A stretch of DNA of 64,000 nucleotides from CAZDKK01 sp964603725 (GTDB lineage Bacteria > Eisenbacteria > RBG-16-71-46 > CAIMUX01 > WJJG01), in NCBI GenBank assembly GCA_964603725.1, contig CAZRWW010000016.1, positions 14,790-78,789 of the forward strand, given 5' to 3'. The position numbers and the translations under genes were made by a program. The notes under the pieces were generated by a model that saw only the letters and a list, made by a program, of their open reading frames with translations, did no database searches and was not told the origin of the DNA. Shown one piece after another: positions 42,324 to 51,481 of the stretch (positions within the stretch are counted from its first letter, which is position 1; each line of letters begins with the position of its first letter).

Positions 42324-44993
42324 ATGAGCAACGGTTCGGATAGTGCCACGCGCAATCAGCGACTTGCCTCCGTCAGTGAGGTGACGGAGCGAGCCCGGGT
42401 GTACTTGGCTGCCTGCGCCTGGCAATCTGCCCGGGGAATCCTTGAGCCGCTTGTTGCGCGCTTGAGGATTACTGACGCCAGTGACTTCTCAGCCGTCGAG
42501 CTCGTTTGCCTGAATCTCGCAGCCGGCTGGCGTCTCGGCCATGCTGATGTGTCCGGGTGGGACTACGAATTCATCCGGCGAGGGGCAGAGAATCTCGCTG
42601 TGTTGAGTATCGAAGCGCGAGGCCTCTGCCTTCATGTTCTCGCCCAGCATGAGGCAGACAAGGGCCGGTACGATCTCGCGGACCAGATGCTGGCCGAGAC
42701 AGAACATCTGCCGCGAGGCGAGCTGTCAGGGTGGACGCATGCACGGCTGCTCTTGTTGAGAAGCAGGGTCAGGCTGCGGCAAGGGCGGCTGCAGGAGGCT
42801 GAAACGGCAGCTCTTGATGCGGCGCGGGTGGCCAGACGTGACGCGCTCAGTGGCATGGAGGGCGATGCCTACTACGCGCTCGCCATGATCGCGCGCGCCC
42901 GAGGCCAGCTAGCCGCTGCCAACGTCCTCTATGCGAGTGCCAGCCGCGCCTACTGGCAAGTCGGCGACCTGAACGGCTATGCCCGCCTCCTGCTGAACCG
43001 CGCCACCGTCCTCGTGCTCATGGGTCTTCTGGGTGAGTGTATTCGGTTGTGCGAAGAGGCCGCGCGCATGGGCACGGAGCTGGGCCGCCCCGCGACGACG
43101 CTCCGGGCCCATCTCACCGGCGCCATCGCCGGGATTCGCCAGGGCCACCTGGCCCCCGCGCGGCGCGCGCTCCTGCGAACGGTCCGCGAGGCGCGCCGGG
43201 CAGGTCTGCGTCGCGAGGAAGCGCTGGCCTTGGAGTTCCTTGGGGAAGCGCACATCCTGGCGGGCCACCTGGCCAAGGCGCGGGTCGCGTTGCGCCTCGG
43301 GACAGCCCTGGCCACTCGATTGGCGCCGCAGGGCGATGTGGCGCTGGAGATCGGGGCTCGCGTGGCGTTGCTGGAGCTGGCGGAGGGCCGACTGGTCGCG
43401 GCGGCCCGATCGGCTCAGACGGCCGCGCAGCAAGCCCGCAGCAGCGGGGCGCGCATCGAGGAGGCGCAGGCGCTGAGGGTCTATGCTCTGGCGACAGTGC
43501 ACGCGGGGCGCAAGGCCGATGCACGGCGGGCGTTCGAGAAGGCGCACGGGTTGTTCTTAGAAGCGGGGGAGCGTCTCGAGCGCCGGGTCATAGAGTCCTG
43601 GCTCGAGGTGCTCAGCCGGCCCGCGAGCGGTGGACATCTGCGAGGCGAGCAGGTGCGTCCCGCAGGTGGCACACCTGCAGCGAGCGATGCCGAAGCGCCC
43701 GAAGAAGCCCTCACCTTCTGGCTCAACCACCCCCTCCTCGGTCCCAACCCCTGGCTGCAACGCAAGCGGGAGCGGCGGACCAAACGCCCCCCGATGGAGC
43801 GCTTCAGATCCGACAAAGGCGGTCAGGCCGAGCTGGCGCCGGTGCATCCCCGCACCCGCGACTGGAACCGCGAGGGGACCTTCCTCCCGACAGCGCAGGC
43901 CGCGCCCGCAGGCCGCGCGGGCCTCTCGAAGCTCTGGACCGACCTGGGTCTCGTCACCCGGACGGCCGCGGTCATCGAGACCCTGCGCACGGCCGAGACC
44001 TACGCCACGGGTCGCATCCCGATCCTGATCCTCGGGGCGACGGGCACCGGCAAGGACCTGATCGCGCAGGGGCTGCACAGGCTCAGTGGTCAGCCAGGCC
44101 TGTACGTGCCGGTCAACTGCGCGGCCGCGCGCCGGGAGCTCTTCGTGGCCGAGCTGTTCGGCGCTCGCCGGGGTGCCTACACGGGCGCGGTCGAGGATCG
44201 TCGCGGGCTGGTGGAAGAAGCCGAACGCGGCACGCTCTTCTTCGACGAGATCGCCGACCTGGATGGCGAGGCGCAGGGCTACCTGCTGCGGTTCCTGGAC
44301 TCCGGCGAGATCCGTTCGCTGGGGGAGACGCGCAGCCGGCGGGTGGAGGCGCGGATCCTGGCGGCGACATGCCGCGACCTGGCGGCGCGCGTGAGCGCCG
44401 GCTTGTTCCGTGCGGACCTGTATGGGCGGTTGGCGGGGCTGGTGCTGAGGATCCCGCCGCTGAGCGAGCGTCCGGACGATTTCGGGCCGCTGGTCGAGAT
44501 GCTCTGGGAACGGGGCGGGGGTGAGGTGGAGACCCGGGCCGAGGTGTTCACGCCGCATGTGATCGCGGCACTGCGGGGGCGGACCTGGCCGGGGAACGTG
44601 CGGGAGCTGAAGCACGCGGTGGACCGGGCGATCCTGTTCGCGCGGGTGCACGGGGTGACGGCGGCGCGGGCCGATCTGCTGAAGGCGTCCGAGGGGCCGT
44701 CGCTCGATGCGCGGGGATGCGAGGAAGGTGCCACGTCTGGATGCGATGGAGGCGCCCCCCGGGGCGTTGCCCAGCGCACAGCCGGCCGCGAGCTGCCGCC
44801 TTCATTGCGCGCGGCGCAAGGCGACTGGGATGATGATCTGCTGAAGGACGCCCTCGAGGCCGCCCACGGGGTGATCCCCGAGGCGGCGCTGCTGCTGGGG
44901 GTCTCGCGGGCGCAAGCCTACCGGTTGTACAAGCGGCTGAAGTCGGAGGAGTCGAGGAAGACCGAGGATCCCGGTGAGGGCCAGATCACGTAG
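42324..44993 (+). CDS. TPR / sigma-54-interaction AAA+ / Fis-HTH transcription activator
   Basis: An 889-residue regulator starting at the ATG at 42324. Residues about 20-440 are helical TPR-like repeats (MEGDAYYALAMIARARGQLAAA..., ALEFLGEAHILAGHLAKA). After a linker of about 90 residues comes the AAA+ domain: Walker A GATGTGKD (about 571-578), the sigma-54 loop GAYTGA (usually GAFTGA), Walker B GTLFFDEIADLD, arginine-finger FRADLYGRL and WPGNVRELKHAV. A Fis-type HTH ends it (PEAALLLGVSRAQAYRLYK). It lacks a receiver domain, so a protein partner read by the TPRs is likely to control it. It is coupled closely to a small secreted protein gene. Confidence 0.9.
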   Translation: MSNGSDSATRNQRLASVSEVTERARVYLAACAWQSARGILEPLVARLRITDASDFSAVELVCLNLAAGWRLGHADVSGWDYEFIRRGAENLAVLSIEARGLCLHVLAQHEADKGRYDLADQMLAETEHLPRGELSGWTHARLLLLRSRVRLRQGRLQEAETAALDAARVARRDALSGMEGDAYYALAMIARARGQLAAANVLYASASRAYWQVGDLNGYARLLLNRATVLVLMGLLGECIRLCEEAARMGTELGRPATTLRAHLTGAIAGIRQGHLAPARRALLRTVREARRAGLRREEALALEFLGEAHILAGHLAKARVALRLGTALATRLAPQGDVALEIGARVALLELAEGRLVAAARSAQTAAQQARSSGARIEEAQALRVYALATVHAGRKADARRAFEKAHGLFLEAGERLERRVIESWLEVLSRPASGGHLRGEQVRPAGGTPAASDAEAPEEALTFWLNHPLLGPNPWLQRKRERRTKRPPMERFRSDKGGQAELAPVHPRTRDWNREGTFLPTAQAAPAGRAGLSKLWTDLGLVTRTAAVIETLRTAETYATGRIPILILGATGTGKDLIAQGLHRLSGQPGLYVPVNCAAARRELFVAELFGARRGAYTGAVEDRRGLVEEAERGTLFFDEIADLDGEAQGYLLRFLDSGEIRSLGETRSRRVEARILAATCRDLAARVSAGLFRADLYGRLAGLVLRIPPLSERPDDFGPLVEMLWERGGGEVETRAEVFTPHVIAALRGRTWPGNVRELKHAVDRAILFARVHGVTAARADLLKASEGPSLDARGCEEGATSGCDGGAPRGVAQRTAGRELPPSLRAAQGDWDDDLLKDALEAAHGVIPEAALLLGVSRAQAYRLYKRLKSEESRKTEDPGEGQIT

Positions 44994-45010
44994 TCGCGCG
45001 CCTCGCATTC

Positions 45011-46117
45011 CTACCCGATCGTCTTCCTGAACCGCCCCGCCGCGAACCCCAGATTGCCCAGCCCGAGCGCCAGTAGCGCCAGGTGCTGTCCCCACAGCGC
45101 CTCGAGACCCGTTCCCTTCAGGAACACGGCGCGCACGATCTCCAGATAGTGGCGCACGGGATTGAGGAGCGTGAGCCACCGGAAGACCTCCGGCATGCTG
45201 CTCACCGGGAACATGAAGCCCGAGAGCAGGATCGTCGGCATGAAGATGAGGAAGCTCGCCATGAAGGCTTCCTGCTGAGTGCGCGAGATGGTCGAGACCA
45301 GCAGGCCGATGCCCAGGCCCGAGAGGAGGAAGAGCACGCTTGCCAGGAGCAGCACCCCCAGGGATCCCCGGAACGGGATGTGAAACCAGAGGATCGCCAC
45401 CGAGGTCACGATCACGAGATCGATCAGTCCAAGGACCGCGAATGGAATCGTCTTGCCCGCGATCAGCTCGAGCGGGCGCAGGGGGCTGGCCATGAGCTGC
45501 TCGAGCGTACCGATCTCCCGTTCGCGAACGACGGCCAGCGACGTGAGCAGCAGACAGATCAGCATGATGATGACGCCCGCCACGGCCGGCACATTGTAGA
45601 TGCGGCTGACGAGGCCGGGGTTGAACCAGACCCGCGTGCGTAGATCGATCAGCCCCGCCGCCGCGCGCCGCCCGAAGTCGAGCACGATCCTCTCGGCGTA
45701 GCCCTTGGCCACCGTGGCGGTGTTGGAGTTGGTGCCATCGACCAAGACCTGCACCTCCTGCGCATCGCCGCGGCCGAGGGCGGCCGCGAAGCCGGGCGGG
45801 ATCTCGAGCCCCACGACAGCTCGGCCGCGCTCGAGTGCCTGCACGAGGTCCGCGGACCGCTCCGAGTGTCCCACCACGCGGAAGTAGCCCGACTGCGCCA
45901 GCGCGTCGATGAGCTCGCGTGAGGAGGACGAGCGGTCGTGATCGACCACGAATAGGCGCGTGTCGCGCACGTCGGTCGAGACGGCATACCCGAAGACCAG
46001 GAGCTGGAAGATGGGCGCGAGGAACACGATTCGCCGCAGCCGCGAATCGCGCAGGATCTGGATGAACTCCTTACGCACCATCTCGCGCACGCGCTCTATG
46101 GATGCGAAGCGGGTCAT
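45011..46117 (-). CDS. ABC-2 permease, YbhR-like (second permease)
   Basis: A 368-residue permease starting at the ATG at 46117, which overlaps the stop of the upstream permease by 4 bases; the frame runs on to 47875 but the added part is out of register with known genes. The layout is typical of MacB-unrelated ABC-2 drug exporters: N-terminal segment FLAPIFQLLVFGYAV, an extracytoplasmic domain with LVDGTNSNTATVAKGY, and six segments including the REREIGTLEQLMASPL coupling helix. It corresponds to YbhR in the E. coli ybhGFSR set. Confidence 0.87.
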   Translation of the reverse strand: MTRFASIERVREMVRKEFIQILRDSRLRRIVFLAPIFQLLVFGYAVSTDVRDTRLFVVDHDRSSSSRELIDALAQSGYFRVVGHSERSADLVQALERGRAVVGLEIPPGFAAALGRGDAQEVQVLVDGTNSNTATVAKGYAERIVLDFGRRAAAGLIDLRTRVWFNPGLVSRIYNVPAVAGVIIMLICLLLTSLAVVREREIGTLEQLMASPLRPLELIAGKTIPFAVLGLIDLVIVTSVAILWFHIPFRGSLGVLLLASVLFLLSGLGIGLLVSTISRTQQEAFMASFLIFMPTILLSGFMFPVSSMPEVFRWLTLLNPVRHYLEIVRAVFLKGTGLEALWGQHLALLALGLGNLGFAAGRFRKTIG

Positions 46118-47226
46118 GCCAGCTCCTTGCGGAAGACGCGCACGGCCAGCGCGATCCCGATCGCGGCAAAGGCGACCATCGACAGCCCCTGGGTCCACAG
46201 GGCCTCGGGGCCAACACCCTTGAGGAACAACCCGCGCGTGACCACGATGAAATAGCGCGCGGGGATGAGCCAGGTGATCGCCTGCAGCACCCGCGGCATC
46301 ACATCGATCGAGAACATGAACCCGGAGAGCAGGTACGCGGGCAGGAAAGTCGCCAGCATCGCGACCTGCGTGGCGAGGAGCTGCGACCGAGCGGCCGCCG
46401 AGATGAAGATGCCCAGCCCCAGCGCGCCGATGAGAAAGAAGAACGACGTGCCCATCAGCCACACCGCGCTGCCCCGCAAGGGGACGTCGAACAGATGGGC
46501 CCCGATCAGCGAGGTCATGACCACATCCAACAGGCCGATCGCCAGATAGGGCAGGATCTTCCCCAGGATGATCTCCGCCCGCGAGACCGGCGTCGCGGCG
46601 AGCTGCTCCAGCGTCCCGCTCTCCCACTCGCGGGCGATCGTCAGCGAGGTCAACATGGCGGCGATGATCATCATGGTGACGGCGATCAGTCCCGGGACGA
46701 TCATGTTGCGGCTCAGCATCTCTTCGTTGTACCAGACGCGGCTGGCGGCGCTGACCGGCGGCCGGGGGCGCACGTCCGCCGTCAAGCTGCCGCCGGCGTT
46801 CTGTACAATCGCCTGAAGGTAACCGAGCACGATCGTCGCGGTGTTGGCATCGGCGCCGTCGACGAGGGCTTGCAGCGACGCCGCGCGCCCCGCGCCCAGA
46901 TCGGCGGCGAAATCCGGAGGAATGATCAGGGCCAGGCGGACCGCGCCGCGGTCGAGCAGTCCGACGGCCTCGCCGGCATCCCCGGCGGGCGCGCGCAGCG
47001 CGAAGTAGCCCGAAGCGGAGAGCGCGGCGACGAGATCGCGACTGGCCCGGGACTGATCCTGGTCGACGACGACGATCTCGATGTCGCGCACGTCCCACGT
47101 GATCGCATAGCCGAAAAGCACCAGGAGCAGCGCGGGCAGCAGGAAGGCGAGCAGCAGGCTGCGCGGATCGCGCCGCAACTGCAGCACCTCCTTGCGCGAG
47201 ATCGCCCACGTCCGCACCCAGTCCAT
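46114..47226 (-). CDS. ABC-2 permease, YbhS-like (first permease)
   Basis: A 370-residue permease; the ATG at 47226 or a GTG at 47232 can serve as start. It is a paralogue of the downstream permease with the same plan: LLLAFLLPALLLVLFGYAITW, the extracytoplasmic domain with LVDGADANTATIVLGY, and EWESGTLEQLAATPVS as the coupling helix. Together they should form the heterodimeric membrane part of the exporter. It follows the ATPase genes by about 45 bases. Confidence 0.87.
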   Translation of the reverse strand: MDWVRTWAISRKEVLQLRRDPRSLLLAFLLPALLLVLFGYAITWDVRDIEIVVVDQDQSRASRDLVAALSASGYFALRAPAGDAGEAVGLLDRGAVRLALIIPPDFAADLGAGRAASLQALVDGADANTATIVLGYLQAIVQNAGGSLTADVRPRPPVSAASRVWYNEEMLSRNMIVPGLIAVTMMIIAAMLTSLTIAREWESGTLEQLAATPVSRAEIILGKILPYLAIGLLDVVMTSLIGAHLFDVPLRGSAVWLMGTSFFFLIGALGLGIFISAAARSQLLATQVAMLATFLPAYLLSGFMFSIDVMPRVLQAITWLIPARYFIVVTRGLFLKGVGPEALWTQGLSMVAFAAIGIALAVRVFRKELA

Positions 47227-47271
47227 CGCCACCTCGCTCCGGCCGCGCCCGCCCGATCCCCGTCGTCTCGG

Positions 47272-48315
47272 CTACCCGCGCGGCGCGCCGCCCTCGGCGT
47301 GCACGCGCGCCACAAAGACATCCTCCAATGATGGTGGAATCCGCCGCAGCTCCGTGACCTTGACGCCCCCGCTGGCCAGGCGCGCGCTGATCGCGCGGCC
47401 CGCGGCATCGACGTCGCCCGCCGCGGAGTGCGCCAGGATGACGTGCAGCGCGCGGCCGAACAGCCCGACCTCGGCGACCTCGCCCGCGCCGGCCAGCAGC
47501 TCCGCCGCCCGAGGCCCGCTGTCGGTGAGAATCTCGAGCAACGGCGCGCGCAAGTCCGCCTTCATGCCCGCCGGCGTGTCGAGCGCAATCAGCCGGCCGC
47601 GGTTCATGAGCGCGAGGCGGTGGCAGTACTCGGCCTCCTCCATGTAGTGCGTCGAAACGAGGATGGTCGTGCCGCCGCCCGCCAGGGTGTAGATGAGATC
47701 CCAGAAGGATCGGCGTGAAAGCGGATCGACGCCCGAGGTCGGCTCGTCCAGGAATAGAATCGGCGGCTCGTGCAACACCGCGCAGCCCAGCGCCAGCCGC
47801 TGCTTCCATCCCAGCGCCAGCTCGGCGGTCAAACGGCGGCTCATCCGCGTGAGTCCGGCCATCTCCAGGACCCACTCGCGCCGGGTCGTGCGGCGGGCGG
47901 GAGGCACGCCGTAGAGCCCCGAGAAGAAGGTGATGTTCTCATCGACGGTGAGATCGCTGTACAGCGAGAAGAGTTGCGACATGTAGCCGATGCGCTGCTT
48001 GATCGCGTCGGTCTCGCGCATGATGTCGTGGCCGGCGACACGGCCCGTGCCGCTCGAGGGGGTCAGCAACCCCGCCAGCATCTTGATCGTGGTGGTCTTG
48101 CCCGCCCCATTGGGGCCCAGGAAGCCGAAGACTTCCTCGCCGCGGATGCTGAAGCTCACCGCATCGACCGCGGTGAAGCGCCCGAAGACCTTGGTCAGCC
48201 GCTCGACGGTGACGGCCGGGGCGGTGACAGCCGGGGCCGCGACGGCCGGGGTGTTCCCAGACCCGCGGTCGGCGGCGAGCCGGCCGGCGCCGGCCTCGGA
48301 ACCGGGGTCGCTCAT
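47272..48315 (-). CDS. ABC ATPase, second of split YbhF-like pair
   Basis: A 347-residue ATPase; the ATG at 48315 overlaps the stop of the previous ATPase by 4 bases. Walker A is GPNGAGKT, Walker B ILFLDEP with D-loop SGVDPLS, and STHYMEEAE follows. The signature motif reads LALGWKQR rather than LSGGQ, a known variant of the second half of such double ATPases. The first 45 residues are a low-complexity Ala/Pro/Val/Thr stretch (AVAAPAVTAPAVT) encoded by 15-bp repeats. In E. coli the two halves are one protein, YbhF. Confidence 0.9.
   Translation of the reverse strand: MSDPGSEAGAGRLAADRGSGNTPAVAAPAVTAPAVTVERLTKVFGRFTAVDAVSFSIRGEEVFGFLGPNGAGKTTTIKMLAGLLTPSSGTGRVAGHDIMRETDAIKQRIGYMSQLFSLYSDLTVDENITFFSGLYGVPPARRTTRREWVLEMAGLTRMSRRLTAELALGWKQRLALGCAVLHEPPILFLDEPTSGVDPLSRRSFWDLIYTLAGGGTTILVSTHYMEEAEYCHRLALMNRGRLIALDTPAGMKADLRAPLLEILTDSGPRAAELLAGAGEVAEVGLFGRALHVILAHSAAGDVDAAGRAISARLASGGVKVTELRRIPPSLEDVFVARVHAEGGAPRG
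48218..48262. repeat. 15-bp imperfect tandem repeat in the ATPase 5' end
   Basis: Three units of about 15 bp (ACGGCCGGGGCGGTG and variants) encode AVAAP-AVTAP-AVTV. They lengthen the disordered N terminus without changing the reading frame. Confidence 0.75.
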
Positions 48316-49238
48316 GATCGGTCCTCCCCCGCGGCCGCCACTCGCTCGATGAAGACATCCTCCAGCGACGGCGCGACGACCTCGCTGCCGAGCACGGGGA
48401 AGCCCGCCTCCGCGAGGGCGCCAGCGAGCGACGGCAGATCGCGTCCGGCGTCGTCGACCCGCAGGTGGAGGCGATCGCCGAAGATGGCCGCGCGGCGCAC
48501 CTGCGGCAGGCCGGTTGCGCGGGCCAGCGCCTCGCGCGGCCGCGCGACGCGCAGCGCGAGCAGGTCGCCGCGCAAGGAGGCCTGCAGCGCGGCCGGGGAA
48601 TCGAGAGCCAGCAGGCGCCCGGCCGAGATCAGCGCCAGGCGATCGAAGCGTTCGGCCTCGTCCATGTACGAGGTGCTGGCCACGACGGTGATGCCGCGCG
48701 CGACCATCTCGTGCACGATCATCCACAGGTCGCGCCGCGAGAGGGGATCGACGCCGAACGTCGGCTCGTCCAGCAGGAGGATGCGCGGCTCATGGATGAG
48801 AGCACAGGAAAGGCCCAGCTTCTGCTTCATCCCGCCCGAGAGCCGTCCGGCCAGGCGAGCGGCGAACGGCTCCAGCCCGGAGAACCGGAAAAGGCGCGCG
48901 AGGCGCGCGTCGCGCTCGGCCGGGGGGACGCGGTAGAGGTCGGCGTAGAAGCGCAGGTTCTCGAGCACGGTCAGATCGGCGTACAAGCCGAAACGCTGTG
49001 ACATGTAGGCGATCTCGTTCTTCACGCGCTCGGGATCGCGGGCGACGCTGATGCCGTGCAGGAGCGCATCGCCCGATGTCGGGCGCAGGACGCCCGCCAG
49101 CATGCGCAGCAGCGTCGTCTTGCCGGCGCCGTCAGGGCCCACCACGCCGAAGAGCTCGCCCGGCGCCACGCGGAAGCTGAGGGCGTCGACGGCGACGAGA
49201 TCGCCGAAACGGCGGGTGAGATCGCGGACCTCGATCAC
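48312..49238 (-). CDS. ABC ATPase, first of split YbhF-like pair
   Basis: A 308-residue ATPase with Walker A GPDGAGKT, signature LSGGMKQK and Walker B ILLLDEP with TFGVDPLS. The Q-loop YMSQRFGLY matches that of its partner (YMSQLFSLY), a hallmark of this exporter family. It lies 9 bases after the HlyD gene and overlaps the next ATPase by 4 bases. Together with the second ATPase it should form the nucleotide-binding pair for the two ABC-2 permeases. Confidence 0.92.
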   Translation of the reverse strand: MIEVRDLTRRFGDLVAVDALSFRVAPGELFGVVGPDGAGKTTLLRMLAGVLRPTSGDALLHGISVARDPERVKNEIAYMSQRFGLYADLTVLENLRFYADLYRVPPAERDARLARLFRFSGLEPFAARLAGRLSGGMKQKLGLSCALIHEPRILLLDEPTFGVDPLSRRDLWMIVHEMVARGITVVASTSYMDEAERFDRLALISAGRLLALDSPAALQASLRGDLLALRVARPREALARATGLPQVRRAAIFGDRLHLRVDDAGRDLPSLAGALAEAGFPVLGSEVVAPSLEDVFIERVAAAGEDRS

Positions 49239-49247
49239 AGCGGTCTC

Positions 49248-50237
49248 CTACTCGGTCTTCAGGATCACGTCGGCCGGCATGCCGGGCTTGAGGTCGAGCT
49301 GCGGATCGCCGGTCACCTGGACCTTGACCGCGTAGACGAGCTTCACGCGCTCCTCGCGCGTCTGCACCGTCTTGGGCGTGAATTCCGCTTCGCTGGCGAT
49401 GTAGCGGACTTCTCCCGCGTAAGCGTGACGCGGGTTGGTGTCGGTCGTGATGTCGGCCGGCAAGCCCAGGCGAACAGCGCCGATGCGGGTCTCGGGGACG
49501 TAGACGCGCACCCACCGATCGCCGGGGTTGAGCAGCGTGACGACGACCGCGCCGGGCGGCGCGATCTCGCCCGGCTCGCGGTGGCGGACGGTCACGATGC
49601 CGGAGAACGGGGCCGTCACGACCATGTTGTCGAGCAGGGCGTCGTAGGTCGCCACGGCCGCCGTGGCTTGAGCGAGCTGGGCGCGCTGGGCTTCGATCCG
49701 CTCGGTGCGCGGGCCGGCCTCCAGCAAGCGCACCTGCTCGGTGGCTTGCTCGAGCTGGCTGCGCGCCAAGTCGTCGGCCAGGGTGGCCCTGTCGAGCTCC
49801 TCCTGACTGACCGCGCCGGCCGCGTGCAGCTCGCGCATGCGCGCGAGGTTGCGCGCGGCGTCCTGGGCGCGGTGCAGCGCGGCATCGCGAGCGGCGCGGG
49901 CCTGAGCGAGCTCCTCGGGGCGCGAGCCGCTCTCGAGCTCGCGCAGCAGCGCGCGGGCGGCATCCGCCTGCGCGAGGGCCTGATCGCGCCGCGCGAGCGT
50001 CTCGGTGCGATCGAGGCGCGCGAGCACGGCCCCGGCCTCGACGCGATCGCCCTCGCGCGCGAGCACCTCGACCACACGCCCGCCGGCCACGAAGCCGAGC
50101 CGGGCCTCGGTGGCTTCGACGGTGCCCGAGAGCGCGAGATCCCGCCCGTTTCCGCCGGGTCGAAGGAAGAGCAGCCAGGCGGCGACGGCCAGGACCGCGA
50201 CGACGGGCAGCAGAATACGGATGGGTCTGCGGATCAT
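49248..50237 (-). CDS. HlyD-type periplasmic adaptor, YbhG-like
   Basis: A 329-residue membrane-fusion protein starting at the ATG at 50237 with AAGGAGG upstream; the frame continues to 50468 without support. The signal anchor is ILLPVVAVLAVAAWLLFL. The lipoyl half-motif LGFVAGGRVVEVLAREGDRV is followed by a long alpha-helical hairpin (about 75-185, Ala/Glu/Arg/Gln-rich) and VTAPFSGIVTVRHREPGE. The beta-barrel part has GDRWVRVYVPETRIG and MPADVIL at the end. It links the inner-membrane exporter to an outer-membrane channel encoded elsewhere. Confidence 0.92.
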   Translation of the reverse strand: MIRRPIRILLPVVAVLAVAAWLLFLRPGGNGRDLALSGTVEATEARLGFVAGGRVVEVLAREGDRVEAGAVLARLDRTETLARRDQALAQADAARALLRELESGSRPEELAQARAARDAALHRAQDAARNLARMRELHAAGAVSQEELDRATLADDLARSQLEQATEQVRLLEAGPRTERIEAQRAQLAQATAAVATYDALLDNMVVTAPFSGIVTVRHREPGEIAPPGAVVVTLLNPGDRWVRVYVPETRIGAVRLGLPADITTDTNPRHAYAGEVRYIASEAEFTPKTVQTREERVKLVYAVKVQVTGDPQLDLKPGMPADVILKTE

Positions 50238-50254
50238 TGCACAGCCTCCTTGCT

Positions 50255-50312
50255 GCAGGCACTCGTGGTGCTTGCGCTCGTGGTGCAGGCGCTCCTGGTC
50301 CAGGCGCTGCAT
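50255..50312. repeat. 15-bp tandem repeat upstream of the HlyD gene
   Basis: Units GCAGGCACTCGTGGT, GCTTGCGCTCGTGGT and GCAGGCGCTCCTGGT follow one another between the TetR stop and the HlyD start, with a partial fourth. It is probably not translated. Confidence 0.75.
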
Positions 50313-50355
50313 GGGCCGGTCACGAGCGCTGCCCTCACGGAGTCGACGGCACGGC

Positions 50356-51003
50356 TCACGCGTCGCCTCCTTCCTCCGCCGGCGATTCCGCGCCCGCATC
50401 GGGGTGCGGAAGGAGGACCAGCCGGCTGAAGACGCGCCAGTTGCGCTTGATCTGCGCGGCGGAATCATAGGCGCCGCCCGAGACCACCCACAGAAGCGTG
50501 GGCGCCTGCATGACCCCCAGGCACAGGAACGCCGTGTCGCGCGGATCGAGACCGGCCCGGATCTGCCCGGCTGCCTGGCCGCGGTGGATGAAATCAGCCA
50601 GCGACTCGATGTACTCGCCCATCGCGGTGCGGATGAGGACCCGGCGCTCGGGCGCGTCGATGTGGATCTCGTCGGAGAAGAGGATGCGCGGCAGGGCGGG
50701 GTTCTCGCGAATGAGCGCGGCGTGGCGCAGGATGATTTGCTGCAGCGCGGGAATGGCCGGCCGGCCGGATCGCTCGGCGAAGTGAATGTTCTCCATCAGC
50801 CGCCCGCGGATGGTCTCGACGGCGGCATCGAGCAGCGCGTCCTTGCTGCGATAGTGCCGGTAGAGCGCCGAGGGAACGAGGCCCACGCGGCGGGCGACCG
50901 CGGCCACGCTCAGTCCCCGCAGACCGCGCTCGGCAATCACGGCCAGCGCCGCCTGGGCGAGCTGCTCTCGGCGCTGCGGCGATGGGATTCGCTCCGTGCT
51001 CAT
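50356..51003 (-). CDS. TetR-family regulator (CecR-like) of the exporter operon
   Basis: A 215-residue repressor. The N-terminal HTH reads LAQAALAVIAERGLRGLSVAAVARRVGLV then PSALYRHYRSKDALLDAAVE. The ligand domain contains LRGLSVAA-unrelated helices with ILRHAALIRENPALPRILFSDEIH, a segment shared with CecR/YbiH relatives. It is the first gene of the exporter operon, as E. coli cecR is for ybhGFSR. An inverted repeat 13-28 bases upstream of its start is a likely binding site, so it probably represses its own operon until an inducer such as an antibiotic binds. Confidence 0.9.
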   Translation of the reverse strand: MSTERIPSPQRREQLAQAALAVIAERGLRGLSVAAVARRVGLVPSALYRHYRSKDALLDAAVETIRGRLMENIHFAERSGRPAIPALQQIILRHAALIRENPALPRILFSDEIHIDAPERRVLIRTAMGEYIESLADFIHRGQAAGQIRAGLDPRDTAFLCLGVMQAPTLLWVVSGGAYDSAAQIKRNWRVFSRLVLLPHPDAGAESPAEEGGDA

Positions 51004-51015
51004 CAGGGCTCCTTA

Positions 51016-51031
51016 GTGAACAACTATTCAC
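51016..51031. promoter_or_regulatory. Candidate TetR operator of the exporter operon
   Basis: GTGAA-CAACTA-TTCAC is a symmetric site with 5-bp arms (partly extended by flanking TA), 13 bases upstream of the TetR start in an A/T-rich patch of otherwise GC-rich DNA. It fits autoregulation by the CecR-like protein. Confidence 0.55.
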
Positions 51032-51194
51032 ATACTAGCACCTGGCTGGATTGGGTTCAAGGGTTCAGGCGGGCGGTCCGGAATCGCAACTTGCGTAATT
51101 ACTAGGGAGAATCAGAGATGCCGATGGCCGAGGGGTCGATCGGCCCACGTCCTCGCGACTGATTCAGGACGTATCATTCACATCAGTGCCAGGC

Positions 51195-51305
51195 GGCGAA
51201 GGCCGCGGCGAGGGTCGCGGCGAAGGCTGCGGCGAGGGTCGCGGTGAGGGCGGCGGCGAAGGCTGCGGCGAGGGTCGCGGCGAGGGCTGCGGCGAGGGTC
51301 GCGGC
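51195..51305. repeat. 12-bp tandem repeat, about nine copies
   Basis: GGCGAAGGCTGC and GGCGAGGGTCGC alternate, giving a 24-bp higher-order period. It lies upstream of the fimbria-like locus and is untranslated in that frame. Confidence 0.9.
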
Positions 51306-51481
51306 ACGGCTCACCGGCAATCCGCCCCGCGATTGTCGCGAGGCCTAAGTCCTGCCCAGAACCAAAGAAACGGCAGATGTCCAGGGCTCAGGCTGCCGAT
51401 AGAAGGAACAGGCAGCGCGGACACTGCCGGCTCAGCCCGCAGAGTGGGTTGAGGGCATCCGCCGTCAAGAGGAACGGCCAT

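Larger units (their letters stand above)
51004..51481. other. Divergent intergenic region: exporter promoter/operator, tandem repeat, pilin promoter
   Basis: These 478 bases separate the exporter operon (minus) from the fimbria-like locus (plus). They hold the TetR operator candidate (51016-51031) and a 12-bp tandem repeat (51195-51305). A short open frame across the repeat would encode only GEGRGEGC-type repeats and is not credited. Confidence 0.5.

Noticed and set aside
51195..51305. Regular repeats considered as a CRISPR array
   Set aside because: Units are directly adjacent without spacers and only 12/24 bp. The same holds for the other arrays in the window.
51186..51452. An 88-codon frame rich in Gly-Glu-Gly-Arg
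   Set aside because: The product is only the translated tandem repeat followed by unrelated sequence; there is no ribosome site or family match.
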